From: Candidula unifasciata
Lineage: Eukaryota; Mollusca; Gastropoda; Stylommatophora; Geomitridae
Assembly: GCA_905116865.2 (NCBI GenBank)
Contig: CAJHNH020006024.1
Span: 446,577-510,576, forward strand
Reading direction: 5' to 3'
DNA: 64,000 bases
The position numbers and the translations under genes were made by a program. The notes beneath the pieces were generated by a model that saw only the letters and a program-made list of their open reading frames with translations, did not search any database and was not told the DNA's origin. Shown one piece after another: positions 1-12,540 of this stretch. Every line of letters begins with the position of its first letter. Position 1 is the first letter of the stretch.

Positions 1-1107
<1,107 letters not shown>

Positions 1108-1124
1108 NNNNNNNNNNNNNNNNN
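1108..1124. other. Assembly gap (17 N)
   Basis: Seventeen Ns separate TG-rich low-complexity DNA from the noisy left arm of the foldback. True size unknown. Confidence 0.99.
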
Positions 1125-1259
1125 GGCTTAAACAAACACAAGCTCTCCCCCCGGGGATAATAGTTTTCAAAAAACCCCCCCAAAAAAGTTCACTACATTA
1201 ACAAGGGGCCCAAATTAACAAACACAGAAGTTTTTACCTTATTTTCCATCAAATTTAAA

Positions 1260-2045
1260 TTAACCACTTTTAACAGGGGTTTCCATAACCCATAAAAAGG
1301 AGTTCCCATGTAATAACAAAACAGGGAGTCCATAACCACATAACAGGGGAGTGCAAGTTAACCACAAACAGGGGACCCCCATGCGTATCCATATCAGGGA
1401 GTTCCATTTAACATTAAAAGGGAAGTCCTTCAACCACAACAGGAGCCCATTTATCCACAAACAGGAGTCTAATAAACACAAACAGGAGTCAAATAACAGG
1501 AGTCTTAACCCACATAACAGGAGTCCATTAACCACATAACAGGGGAGTCCTTTTACCACATAACGGGGGAGTGCATTTAACACAAAAGGGAAGTCCATTA
1601 ACCACATAACGGGGGAGTCCATTTAACCAATAACAGGGAGTCCATTTAACAAACAGGGAGTCCATTTAACCAATACAGGGAGTCCATTAACCACATAAGG
1701 GGGGAGTCCATGTAATAAACACAACGGGAAGTCTAACTAAAGGTCCCAATAACAGGGAGCCAATAACCACATAACAGGGTACCCAAATTTAAACCCACAA
1801 AAACAGGAAGTTCTTAGTACATAACAGGAGTCCATTTAACCACATAACAGGGAAGTCTATAACCACAACGGGGAAAGTCTACTCAACCACACAACAGGGA
1901 GTCTATTTAACCACACAACAGGGAGTCCTCCCCTAACCAAACCAATAACGGGAAAGTTACTAAACCACACAACAGAGAGTCCCTAACCAAAACAGGAAGT
2001 CTACTAGCCACATAAAAGGGAATCCTTTTAAAACCACATAACATA
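1260..2045. repeat. 26-bp minisatellite, left arm (degraded)
   Basis: Units of the type gggagtccatttaaccacataaca, irregular because of frequent one-base gains and losses. Complement of the array at 4083-5150. Confidence 0.85.
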
Positions 2046-2400
2046 GGGGCAGATAAACTGTCGGGCAAATATTAAACTTTGCACCATCAAATGCTGAGGT
2101 CAAGCAATATGGACCTACATGGGATGGTGCAGAAACAGGTCCTTTACTTGTCACCATTTTTATTCTTTATCATTTTATTCTGTTATTTTCCACTGTAGCA
2201 TGGGCCAGGGCCTTCTCTTTTTTAAAGGCCAAACAGGTCAACGGGGAGTCCTTCTGCGCCCCAGTTTTTATCAAGGAGATGTATACACAAATTAAATTAC
2301 AGTTTCAAATTTTCGACATATTTTATAAACTATACTCATTTTTAAGGTAAATAAGTGCTATTTAAATATAACAATAAAGGCTCTTACAGACAACAAAAAA

Positions 2401-2860
2401 AGCTTTTGCTATTTTCATCATCAGTTCTCGTTGTGCCTAGTGGCACAAGAGGCTTTAAAGGGGCTTTCCGCTTTCCTGTCCTGTGCAATCTTCAGTGCAG
2501 TTTTCCATGTCAAAAATGCCCACTCAGGTTACTTTCCATCGTTCATCTCCATGTTGTTTTGGGCGCCCTTTTTCTTTCCCTCTGGTTGTCCATGTGAGAG
2601 CTGTTTTGGCAGGTAAATTTGGATTTATTCTCATAAGTGGCCAAGCCCTTTCCCTCTTCTCTTGGTTTTCATACTGTCTAAAGTTTCTTGGTTTTTGACT
2701 TGAAGTAGTTTAGTGTTTGAGATTGTATCTGGCCAGAAAAATTTTTATAATTCACGTAGCTGTGTGGTGAAAGGGGGACAGCTTGTGTGCATCCTTTTTT
2801 CCCCCAGCTTCCGCTAAAAAAGAAGAACTGGCAAAATGATGCTCTTTTTGCTACAGTCAA
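2401..2860 (-). pseudogene. Mirror copy of the LINE 3' end, heavily corrupted
   Basis: Inverted counterpart of 3236-3712. Landmarks: cgttgtgcctagtggcacaaga, cagtgcagttttccatgtc, gtttgagattgtatctggcc, gaagaactggcaaaatgatgc. It carries many small indels relative to the right arm. Confidence 0.75.
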
Positions 2861-3235
2861 CATGAACATAAACATCAATAAGTTTGGATATAAACTGAAA
2901 ATAAATTTTTGAAAAGTAAAAAAATATCAGTGTAATTTTTGATTCTGAGAGGGTATTGTTGCATCAGAGAAACCGGGGGGGGAATTGCACATGGGGGGCA
3001 TCATGCCCCGAAAACTGCATTTAAATTAAAGGGGGTTTTAAACCTATGCCATCAACAAATTAAACTTTTTTTGCCCCTCATTTTTAATTTTTCCCTTTTT
3101 TTCCCCACATTTTTCCCCCTTTTCTGATGCAACAATACCCTCTCAGAATCAAAGAATTAGCACTGATATTTCTTTACTTTTGCTGAAATAATTTTCAGTT
3201 TATATCCAAACTTTATTGATGTTTATGTTCATGTT

Positions 3236-3690
3236 GACTGTAGCAAAAAGAGCATCATTTTGCCAGTTCTTCTTTATGGAGCGGAACGCTGGAGAATGAC
3301 AAAAAAGGATGCACACAAGCTGTCCACCTTCCACCACACATGTCTACGTAGAATTATCAAAATTTTCTGGCCAGATACAATCTCAAACACTAAACTACTT
3401 CAAGTCACAAACCAAGAAACTTTAGACAGTATGATAACCAAGAGAAGATGAAAATGGCTTGGCCACATTATGAGAATGAATCCTAATATACCTGCCAAAA
3501 CAGCTCTCACATGGACACCAGAGGGAAAGAGAAAAGAGGCGCCCAAGAACAACATGGAGATGAACGATGGAAAGTGACCTGAGTGACGGCATCTTTGACA
3601 TGGAAAACTGCACTGAAGATTGCACAGGACAGGAAAGCATGGAAAGTCCTCTCTAAAGCCTCATGTGCCACTAGGCACAACGAGAACTGA
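3236..3690 (+). pseudogene. LINE ORF 3' end in the right arm of the foldback
   Basis: PVLLYGAERWRMTKKDAHKL, STFHHTCLRRIIKIFWPDTI, then KWLGHIMRMNPNIPAKTALT, WTPEGKRK, and after frameshifts KIAQDRKAWKVLSKASCATR, HNEN, stop at 3688-3690. This is the standard end of a widespread metazoan LINE protein. At least one stop and two frameshifts. The mirrored copy on the left arm (2401-2860, minus) is too damaged to read. Confidence 0.8.
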
Positions 3691-4082
3691 TGATGACAAT
3701 AGCAAAAGCATTTTTGTTTGTCTGTAAGAGCCTTTATTGTTATATTTAAATAGCACTTATTTACCTTAAAAATGACGTATAGTTCTATAAAATATGTCGA
3801 AAATTATTGAAACTGTAATTTAATTTGTGTATACATCTCCTTGATAAAAACTGTGGACGCAGAAGGACTCCCTGTTGACCTGTTTGGCCTATAAATAGAG
3901 AAGGCCGTGGCCCATGCTACAGTGGAAGATGAACAGAATAAAAATGATAAAGAATAGAATGGTGACAAGTAAAGGACCTGGTTTCTGCACCATCCCATGC
4001 TAGGTCCATATTTGCTTGACCTGACAGCATTTGATGGATGCAATGTTTAATATTTTGTCAGACAGTTATCTGACACTATGTT

Positions 4083-5150
4083 ATGTGGTTAAATGGATTC
4101 CCCTTTATGTGGCTAAGTAGACTTCCTGTTTTGTGGTTGAGGGGACTCTCTGTTGTGTGGTTGAGTACACTTCCTGTTATGTGGTTGAGTAGACTTCCTG
4201 TTATGTGGTTGAGTAGACTCCCTGTTGTGTGGTTAAGTAGACTCCCTGTTGTGTGGTTGAGTAGACTTCCCTGTTGTGTGGTTGAGTAGACTTCATGTGA
4301 TGTGGTTAAATGGACTCCTGTTATGTGACTAAGAAGACTTCCTGTTATGTGTGTGGTTAATTGGACTACCCTGTTATGTGGTTAAATTGACTCCCTGTTA
4401 TAAGACTAGGTAGACTTCCTGTTGTGTGATTACATGGACTACCCTGTTATGTGATTACATGGACTCCCCTGTTATGTGGTTAAATGGACTCCCCTGTTAT
4501 GTGGTTAAATGGACTACCCTGTTATGTGGTTAAATGGACTCCCCTGTTATGTGGTCAAATGGACTTCCCTGTTATGTGGTCAAATGCACTCCCCTGTTAT
4601 GTGGTCAAATGGACTCCCCTGTTATGTGGTTAAATGGACTCCCCTGTTATGTGGTTAAATTGACTCCTGTTATACGACTAAGCCTGTTGTGTGATTACAT
4701 GGACTCCCCTGATATGTGATTACATGGACTCCCCTGTTATGTGGTTAAATGGACTCCCCTGTTAAGTGGTTAAATGGACTCACCTGATATGTGATTACAT
4801 GGACTCCCCTGTTATGTGGTTAAATGGACTCCCCTGTTATGTGGTTAAATGGACTCACCTGATATGTGATTACATGGACTCCCCTGTTATGTGGTTAAAT
4901 GGACTCCCCTGTTATGTGGTTAAATTGACTTCCTGTTATGCGACTAAGTAGACTTCCTGTTGTGTGATTACATGGACTCCCCTGTTATGTGGTTAAATGG
5001 ACTCCCTGTTTTGTGGTTGAGTAGATTTCCTGTAATGTGGCTGATTAGACTCCCTGTTGTGTGGTTGAGTAGACTTGCTGTTATGTGGTTGATTAGACAT
5101 CCTGTTGTGTGGTTGAGTAGATTCTCTGTTGTGTGGTTGACGGACTTGTA
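4083..5150. repeat. 26-bp minisatellite, right arm
   Basis: About 40 units of ctgttatgtggttaaatggactcccc with two main variants: gtggttgagtagactt (flanks) and gtggttaaatggactc (centre). The centre units are most alike, the edges most diverged. Diverged units trail to about 5450. Confidence 0.93.
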
Positions 5151-5275
5151 ACCAGATTGTGACCTGTACCGTCAGTATCGGAACTCTGCGCTGGCTGCTA
5201 AAGATAAGGATGGAGCATGCATGGGAGTGCCCGAGTTCTGTGATGTCAATTCTTGACTCAACTCAAATCCCTTTT
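5151..5275 (+). pseudogene. LINE RNase H tail, 3' end only
   Basis: Reads TVSIGTLRWLLKMRMEHAWE, CPSSVMSILDSTQ, matching the terminal LLKMGTEH...MSI.DST of the copies at 18480 and 59560. It abuts the right end of the minisatellite at 5150. Confidence 0.65.
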
Positions 5276-5499
5276 ATGTGTTATGTGGTTGAGTAGACTC
5301 CCTGTTATGTCATTATTGGAACCCCAAGGCAAGCTGAGAGAACTCCTTGTTATGAGGTTGACTGGAACCCTGTGGCTGGTTAGGAGAACTCGTGTGTTAT
5401 AAACTTGATTGGAAACAAATGACAGGCTGGAAGAACTCTGTGTTTAAAGTTGATTGGACCCCTATGTTAATGACGCTCAGTGAGCTATATATATATATG

Positions 5500-5862
5500 T
5501 AGTCAATCCTGATGTGTGGAAATAAACTATCATCACAGCGCTCCGGAACGATCCGTAGGTGTTCTGATCTCAAAAGCTCCACAAACGTAAAATGACTGAT
5601 GACGCCTGTTCTGTGTTGATTAATCTTGTCAGATCCCTTTGGTGAAGTGTTTATTTCTGGCAGCTCCTGGGATACTGAGTCATGCCCTTTGCCATATTCG
5701 TCTTTGTGGTAAGTGCTGGGCATGGCATCGATAATATTGTTTCTGCCCAGTACCTGGCCAGTGATAGCAAATGCAGTGTCTGCATGACAATCAGCATGCT
5801 TGTCACTTTGAGCACCTGCATGGCCCGGCACAAAGGTGAGGGTTGGACCAGCCATTTGCAGT
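5500..5862 (-). pseudogene. LINE RNase H-domain tail, related lineage with long open frame
   Basis: Open frame of about 120 codons: LTFVPGHAGAQSDKHADCHA, TGQVLGRNNIIDAM, KGSDKINQHRTGVISHFTFV, ELLRSEHLRIVPERCDDS. PGHAG...AD keeps both the His and Asp of the RNase H end motif. The R..G.S.....N...TG..S...L..LLR pattern matches the C-terminal tail of the other copies, but the sequence is a distinct lineage. Confidence 0.65.
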
Positions 5863-5990
5863 CAGTGAAAGATTTTAGGGAAGCTGGAGTGTGGTTTTAT
5901 CAAAGAATAATGAAAACACAATGGGCAGATAAAAAGCGTAATAGAAATATCTGGGAAGAAACTAACTGACAAAGAGAACTGTTTACTTTT
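5862..5990 (+). pseudogene. LINE fragment
   Basis: DFREAGVWFYQRIMKTQWAD, KKRNRNIWEETN matches the MWFYRRM...W.DKK.NE..L region found at 49130 and 16790. It abuts the minus-strand RNase H tail at 5500-5862. Confidence 0.55.
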
Positions 5991-7500
5991 ATCACTAAAT
6001 CAGCATGTCCTTTACAGAGCGTCACTTTTTTTTTAAAGCAGGCCTCAGTCTCTCTTTCTGTAGCCAGTTCTCCAGCCCTATGTGCTTTTATAAACAGTGC
6101 ATCTCCAGTGTTCTCTATCCATATTACTTTCATGAAAGCACAGGCACAGAGTGAGACAGGTAATACTGATGTAGATCATGACAATGGACAAGTTAAACAA
6201 GAAGAGATAAAAGAGAAAAGTTGGGCATTATGGTATTTTTTAAAAGAATATCAGTATCAGATATTGAAAGGTCATGAGACAGAAGGCTTTGGACAGACAT
6301 GATTGCCAGTACCCCAAGGCATTGACAGTAAGATGTTTTCTCTGTGATGATTTGGTGCAGCAGTCTCATAATACATTTGCGATATTTCTGTGTTGAATCC
6401 TTCATGATCTTTCTTAATGCTTTCTGTAATGTTCTTTTTTCTTATATAGTCTGTCATCACTGGCATTTTAACACAACAATATATACAAAGATAAACTTGC
6501 TTTAGCAAGAAAATGAAAATAATTTGAATGTCCTTGCATTTGAACCCACAGCGCTATTGACGTAAAGGAACATGCAAACATCATATAGAGAAGAGAGTTC
6601 TGCATTTGCCATTTGCCCTTAAAAGAGCATTTGGCCCAACACTGATTTTATCGAATACCTAATTAGTTAACCTTTTATGGAAGCTTGTTATTGGGTAGTA
6701 TGTCTGTTTCACTTGCCGCTCGCCCCCCCCCCCCCTTTTCCCCCAAGTGGAGTGAGACCAGTGAAATATTTTGGGCATAAAAGTCCTGGCACCCTTATGA
6801 AAACCATACTACAGGGAATAGGTCAACCCTTTTGCCTCATGAATGCTACAAAAAGGGGGTGTTACGAATGGGTGGAAATTTAAAAAAAAAAACATCTTTG
6901 GAGAAAAACCTTTTACACAGGTAACTAATACATTGTTTTAACATTTCTTTATCTGCATTTACAATTGTTTATTTCTGATATGTAAAAGAGGTATTTAATA
7001 AAACAATAATCCAGTGAAGCATTACATGGATCCCATATCCAGGAGCCTAAAACAAATATGTATCAGGTGACTCATGCCGTGACCCCATGACCTCTGTCAC
7101 TGAGGCTTATGGGAAAATTTAAAGTCAGCAAGGCTTTAAAATGCTATTGGATCTACCCCTCTAAATGTAAACCTCTCTAAATGCTATATTAGGTCACTGC
7201 AGAAATGCAGGTATATCAAAATTTACGAGACTGTCACAAGCAGAAGTGACTGGGTTTATCATTCCCGGGCGATACTGCTAAAGCAGGACTCAAGAGGTAG
7301 AAGGTCATGTAAAGAAGATAACTTCAAGGGATGGACAAACTGTAGTCTAATCAAGTATACAACCAAAGTGAGAGACAAAAAGTGTTGGAGATTCATTGCA
7401 GAAATTTGTCTTCTAGAGTTGGTGCCAGATTGATTGATTATTGTTCCAGAAATTGGAAATTATAGCCATCCACCTAGTTTATTTTGATTCTTCTTCTTCC
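5990..7500. other. Non-coding, no recognisable element
   Basis: AT-rich unique DNA with poly(C) at 6722-6734 and A runs. No reading frame resembles a protein family I know. Confidence 0.5.
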
Positions 7501-7509
7501 TATGCATTC

Positions 7510-7720
7510 AACGTTTGAAAGGCAATCGGCACTTTATGATGTGGTTTACAGCTAGGCTGCGATATCTGCACCTTTTGGCCCAATACATCCTGTTTCAGCA
7601 AACCCTTAAGATTAGTCACCTTTTTTTTGACATGCTGGTTAGGGGGCAGTTGTCTAACCCCCCCCCCCCCTCCCCCAACCCTCAATGGGACCCTAGTACC
7701 CACACACGGGTTTGAAGTGT
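7510..7720 (+). repeat. Dispersed repeat 'tttacagctaggctg' family
   Basis: gtggtttacagctaggctgcg, atctgcaccttttggccc and gacatgctggttaggggg. Copies or parts lie at 10265-10360, 21290-21400 (minus), 31030-31110, 31265-31340, 32380-32510 (minus), 54435-54500 and 58105-58230. Typical shared core: cttgttaaaaggcgactaat. Family not named; a SINE-like origin is inferred from size. Confidence 0.6.
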
Positions 7721-8282
7721 CAGTTAATGTGGAATCCTTGATACCGTTGAAAAAAAAAAACCTGCAAAATAAGGCGTAAGTACGAGTCTACTTCTTTCCT
7801 GTTCTTATGTAGGTGTCAAGTCCCTACACATAAATACTCCTTGTAATACTTGGATCTGCCAGTCCACAGGTAAGAAGTCAATATATTAAATTGCTGCTGT
7901 TTGGTTCTACTTTTGTATGGGTTTTTGTGTGTGTGTGTGTGTTAGTGAATTTATGTTTGACATTGGGATGTATGCAAGTCCAGGATTTGGCTCTATACGT
8001 CAAATATAATCCCTTATGTGTACAGCTTACATATTCTTCTTCTTCTTCTTCAGCACTCCGAGCCTTTGAGGTTCATTGCTGCAGATATCACCCGCCTCCA
8101 CTCATCTCTATGGTTGGCCTTCTTCAGCGTTCCGAGCCCTTGAGGTTCATTGCTGCAGATATCACCCACTTCCATTCAGCTCTCTGGTTAGCCTTCCCTT
8201 GCCAGTTGGTGACATTAAGTGTTTGCAGGTCTGTCTGGAAGTTACCTCTCCATTACAACTTTTTTAAATATAATGGCATCCG

Positions 8283-9035
8283 TCAGTCCCGGGGGACTAT
8301 GGAGATGTGCCGCTGGCTTTGGGAACAGCATCTGCTGTGACTGTAAAGTCCAATGCGGGAATGGCAGTCTTTGCCACACAGGATACACACAAAAGCAGAT
8401 ACTCCCTCGTTGTGAGGCAGTTTTACTCTCCGGTGCCTCCTCTCCACAGCTCGTTGTGTTCGGTTTCTTTCAAAATGTGACAGTCCATCTTTCACTTTCT
8501 GTCTCCATAGTAGTCGATCTGCAGCTGATTTTTCCCATGTCTCTGTGCCCATGTTGGTATCTATTAGGTCACGTTTTCATACATCTTTATAGCGCAGCTT
8601 TGGCCTTCCTGTAGGTCTATTCCCAGTTACCAATTCACCATATAGGAGATCTTTTGGAATACGACCATCCTCCATGCGGGAGACATGTCCCAGCCAGCGC
8701 AGACGTCTTTGCTTCAGTATACAATACATTGATGGTATTTTTGCTCTTGTGAGCACACATTCGTTGGAGACAAGGTCTCGCCATAATATACCAAGGATGC
8801 GTCTCAGACAGCGCATATAGAAGGTATTCAGTCTTTTTTCATGTGGAGCATAGAGAGTCCAGGATTCGCAACCGTACAGTAATGTTCTCATGACCCAATA
8901 CTCATAAACCTTCATTTTTGTATTATCAGTTAGCTTTTTGTTTGACCAGACTCTCTTTGTGAGATTTGCAAACATAGCAGAGGCATTTCCTATACGTTTG
9001 TTTAGTTCTGCATCCAGAGAATGATTGCTTGAGAT
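8283..9035 (-). pseudogene. LINE ORF2 C-terminal half with C2H2 finger; one in-frame TGA
   Basis: About 250 codons in one minus-strand frame: LDAELNKRIGNASAMFANLT, LLYGCESWTLYAPHEKRL, LRRILGILWRDLVSNECVL, RRLRWLGHVSRMEDGRIP, GRPKLRYKDV, TGA (probably from TGT), KRDLIDTNMGTETWEKSA, then CILCGKDCHSRIGLYSH. This is the thumb/maturase-like region after the RT palm of an RTE/CR1-like LINE plus its terminal zinc finger. The single nonsense change suggests a fairly recent copy. A TTC run (GAA tail on the element strand) and a 69-bp duplicated block lie beyond its 3' end at 8037-8200. Confidence 0.85.
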
Positions 9036-9235
9036 ACGTGAGCCCCATTACAGCTTACACATGCAGTAATGAATACAGCTTAAACACGCAGTAATTAATT
9101 AAGCTTATGTTCATGGCAAATAACTTAAACACACAATGTAATATGGGTTGTCTACATATGCCAGCTAATCTCTGTAGTGCAACTAAGAACTTGTTATCGA
9201 TTCCTGTACACATTGCATCAGTTCATGCTCTAACA

Positions 9236-9349
9236 CAGCGGTTCTTAACCCTTAATTTTTTTGGGATCGAACTACCCTTTCACATGGGTCGCCACAACAT
9301 GAAGAACTGTATTAAAGGGTCGCAGCATTAGGACGGTTGAGAACCACTG
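9236..9349. mobile_element. hAT (Buster/SPIN-like) MITE, copy 1, 114 bp
   Basis: Begins cagcggttcttaaccc and ends ggttgagaaccactg, imperfect terminal inverted repeats. The interior has caacatgaagaactgtatta and ggtcgcagcatta. It is flanked by ctctaaca (9228-9235) and ctttaaca (9350-9357), an 8-bp target duplication with one change and TA in the centre. Confidence 0.85.
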
Positions 9350-9783
9350 CTTTAACACAATTAATCCACTTAGACTGTGTGTGTGTGTGTGTTAATTAGT
9401 TTAATGATATTTATACAATTTGATGTCAAATGTAAACGGGTTGAGTTTTAATGAGAACACTTGTTGGCTTGGTCTTGTCCAGGAAGACAGTTTTCTTTAC
9501 ATTGGAGAGGCACGGATGTGGTGGAAGTTAGAATACCATTTGTTAAGTAATCAGCTAACTTTATTAGTAAAAGATTGTATCTTCAGCGTTTGTTAAACTG
9601 TGAAATTAACTTTGTATTGGAACTTTGTATTATGAAACTTATGAACTAACTAACTAATTTTATTGTGGAAGAATGTGCTTTAAATTTGTCAGCTACAAAC
9701 TAACTTTAAAAAGGAAGGTTGCAGTATAAATTTTGTACTATGAAACTATAAACTAACCTTTCAGTAGAAGATAATATGAATGA

Positions 9784-10240
9784 AACATGAAAATTGTAGA
9801 TGAAATTTGCCATGACGGACATTCAAAGACTGAGGATTCAGAACTTTGCCATGACGGACATTCAAAGACTGAGGATTCAGAACTTTGCCATGACGGACAT
9901 TCAAAGACGGAGGATTCAGAACTTTGCCATGACGGACATTCAAAGACTGAGGATTCAGAACTTTGCCATGACGGACATTCAAAGGCTGAGGATTCAGAAC
10001 TTTTCCCATGTGAGCAGGCACCACAGAACACTGAACATGTGCTACAGACTTCCCTCTACATGCAGTAGAGAGATCCCAGGTTTGGCCAGTTGGCATTTCA
10101 GTGGAAACTTCACTGTATGGAACAGTGGAAAACACTCACCACACAACAGATCTCATTGAGGCTCGTGGCCTTTTCATCGGAGAATTACTGGTAGAGAACG
10201 AAAAGAAGACAAATAGCGAAACTGGACTTCTGCATTCTCT
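9784..10240 (+). pseudogene. LINE zinc-knuckle tail with internal 39-bp repeat
   Basis: After five tandem 13-residue units ending KTEDSEL, the frame reads FPCEQAPQNTEHVLQ and, across frameshifts, FGQLAFQWKLHCMEQW and LVAFSSENYW. This is the C-terminal Cys/His region of a Jockey-like LINE ORF2 (consensus type CxCG...TxEHxLxxC). The first Cys of the knuckle survives; the last appears lost. Confidence 0.7.
9809..10005. repeat. 39-bp minisatellite, five units
   Basis: Exact 39-bp period (9809, 9848, ...), unit gccatgacggacattcaaag plus actgaggattcagaacttt; one or two substitutions among units. Because 39 is divisible by three, the frame is kept. Confidence 0.95.
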
Positions 10241-10349
10241 CATAAAATAGAATTTAGTTTGTTGTGTTATGGTTTACAGCTAGGCTGTGATATATGTGCC
10301 TTTCATCCTAACAACTCGCATAAGACTTCTAATTAGTGGTCTTTAAGGA

Positions 10350-10795
10350 CATGCTTGTTTGGAGAATCAAGGGTTATACTGTGGAGGAAAATCAAGGGTT
10401 ATACTGTGGAGGAGAATCAAGGGTTATACTGTGGAGGAGATTCAAGGGGTTATGCTGTGGAGGCGAATCAAGGGGTTATGCTGTCGAGGCGAATCAAGGG
10501 GTTTATACTGTGAAATCGAATCAAGGGATTTATACTGTGGAGGCGAATCAAGGGGTTATACTGTGGAGGTGAGTCAAGGGATTTATACTATGGAGGAGAA
10601 TCAAGGGTTATACTGTGGAGGTGAATCAAAGGATTATGCTATAGGGGAGAATCAAGGGGTTATACTGTGGAGGTGAATCAAAGGATTATGCTATAGGGGA
10701 GAATCAAGGGGTTATACTGTGGAGGAGAATCAAGGGGTTTATACTATGGGGGAGAATCAAGAGGTTATACTACAGAGGAGAATCGAGGGGTAAGA
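10350..10795. repeat. 25-28-bp minisatellite
   Basis: About 16 units of the type gagaatcaaggggttatactgtgga with length variants; the right-hand units are more diverged. Confidence 0.93.
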
Positions 10796-11124
10796 TTACA
10801 TATCAGGCATTGCGTGGGACTGAAAGAATTAAAGCCTACACTTTGTTGCATGTTAAAATTAAAATGAAGCTGGCTAATTCTTTTAAAGTAATGTTTATAT
10901 ATCAGCTATGTTGTGTGTAATTAAGTATCAACATACAAATAACATATAGAATCTTGAATTTTGTAAACTAAAATTATGTTTTTGTCACCTATTTGTTTCT
11001 CTAAGAATGCCCTCATTAAAGTTTCTAACATCAACAGACAAGTGTACATATCCTATTTATACACATATACATTCGATTTCACAACAACATAAGCAGTAGA
11101 TTTGTATTTAAACCGGTAGTTTCC

Positions 11125-11245
11125 AGTTAGCTAACATCTGTTGACTCCAGTTAGCTTACATATGTGGACCCTAGTTAGCTAACATCTGTGGACTCCAGTT
11201 AGCTGACATCTGTGGATCCCAGTTAGCTAACATCTGTGGACCCCT
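11125..11245. repeat. 27-bp minisatellite, about five units
   Basis: Units of ccagttagctaacatctgtggact. Confidence 0.9.
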
Positions 11246-11384
11246 CTTATTTTCAGAGGTCAGTCACAGAACCTATTTCTTCTTAATAGTCATACTGAAG
11301 AACTTATTATAATTTATAAATATTAGAGCTGAAAAATGGATTGCATTTTATAAAGTTGATGTTTGCTTTGATAATTGACGTCAC

Positions 11385-11620
11385 AAAGCGACCTGGCCGA
11401 ACTGTCAGAATGCAGGATTCTTATGCGGGAGACCGAGGTTTCAATTCTCGGTAAAGTGATAGTGTTTTCTGTTGAGAACAGAAATAAACATCCAAATCTG
11501 CATAGTTCATGGCGACTGCATAGTTCGCGACGACTGCATCAGCCTTGCCGCCTTAAATCTTCTGGCTTAAGATCCGCACCCTGCACTCCTCCTGAAAGTG
11601 GTACATACAGGCAATAATCT
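11385..11620 (+). mobile_element. Second tRNA-derived SINE family
   Basis: The head looks strongly tRNA-like: ctggccgaactgtcagaatg, gattcttatgcggga, then gaggtttcaattctcgg in the T-arm position. It is followed by an unrelated body with a short repeat (gcatagttcatggcgact / gcatagttcgcgacgact) and a TTC-rich end. The T-arm stem pairs, but the acceptor stem does not and there is no CCA context, so this is not a working tRNA gene. Confidence 0.6.
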
Positions 11621-11860
11621 TCTTCTTCTTCGCATTCACCAGCTGTAAACTGGCGGAAAGGACTGGTTGTTCATCCACTTCTGGACTGCAGTCTTATTCC
11701 ATTTGTATGCAGACTGTTGGTTCCTTGCCTCTCAGGCAGATGCACTCCAGCTTCGAAGGATTCACAGGAAGTAATGGCATTTACAACTTTTAAAATTGTT
11801 TGTTTAGGTGTCATGGACCACCTAATTTGTTTTAACCCCCGAATGGGAAACACTGATCTG
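11621..11860. repeat. Dispersed repeat 'tctcaggcagatgcactc' family
   Basis: Cttcttcttcgcattcaccagctgtaaactgg (in parts) opens the copy, and cctctcaggcagatgcactccagcttcgaag lies inside it. Related pieces lie at 56620-56670, 59400-59540 and 60005-60065, so this is a dispersed family with a TTC-rich boundary. Confidence 0.6.
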
Positions 11861-12324
11861 AAGTAATGTTAACTCTTTTTATCCTCTTAAGATTTAGTAC
11901 AAAAGTCATTATTTTCTTTATTGCATATTGCCATCACTTGCTGTGTTGCAGGAATGAAAAGTAAATCCAAGATACCCTTGTGATTGCCAGATTTATTTAG
12001 TATACACTGACCAAAACTTAAATGTAAGAAGACACACAGTGTTATGTTTCATACATGTGTGGAATAGTGGGTAACACATCACATGGTGTTTGGGACAACA
12101 ACAAAAAGTAGGAATATTTATCTCAGCTTGATTTTCAAGAAACAGCTCATATCACATAAAAATGATTTGTTATTGTATTTTTTAATGTGAAGATATCAGT
12201 AATGTTTGTGTGGATAAGAAGCTGCAAAGCATCACGAGATTGATTGATTTTTGAACACACAGATAAAGATATTTGGTGTGACTTGTTTCTGCAGAATGCT
12301 TCTTCGACCTGTCTCCATGTCATA

Positions 12325-12540
12325 TCTTTTAATACATCATCTGTGTGATGAGACAGTCTATGTGCTCCCTCTTTGATACATCATCTGTGTGATGAGACAG
12401 TCTACGTGCTCCCTCTTTGATACATCATCTGTGTGATGAGACAGTCTACGAGTTTCCTCTATGATACATCATCTGTGTGATGAGACAGTCTACGTGCTCC
12501 CTCTTTGATACATCATCTGTGTGATGAGAAAGTCTACATA
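12325..12540. repeat. 44-bp minisatellite, five units
   Basis: Units begin tacatcatctgtgtgatgag and continue acagtctacgtgctccctctttga. Each unit contains a short palindrome (catcatctgtgtgatg), so each can form a small hairpin. Confidence 0.93.

Larger units (their letters stand above)
1125..5150. repeat. Foldback: inverted arms of about 2 kb around a 150-bp loop
   Basis: The arms 1125-2970 and 3123-5150 mirror each other. gattctgagagggtattg at 2941 pairs with its complement at 3133-3150; aacatcaataagtttgg pairs with the region near 3210; the LINE end, a unique stretch (2041-2400 versus 3720-4080) and a minisatellite follow outward in the same order. The loop is 2971-3122. The left arm has many indels; the right arm does not. 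Confidence 0.88.

Noticed and set aside
8219..8614. 131-codon plus-strand frame
   Set aside because: Antisense shadow of the LINE C-terminal region, which has clear protein motifs on the minus strand.
11385..11460. Possible tRNA gene
   Set aside because: D- and T-arm-like motifs but no acceptor stem pairing; it continues into a SINE body.
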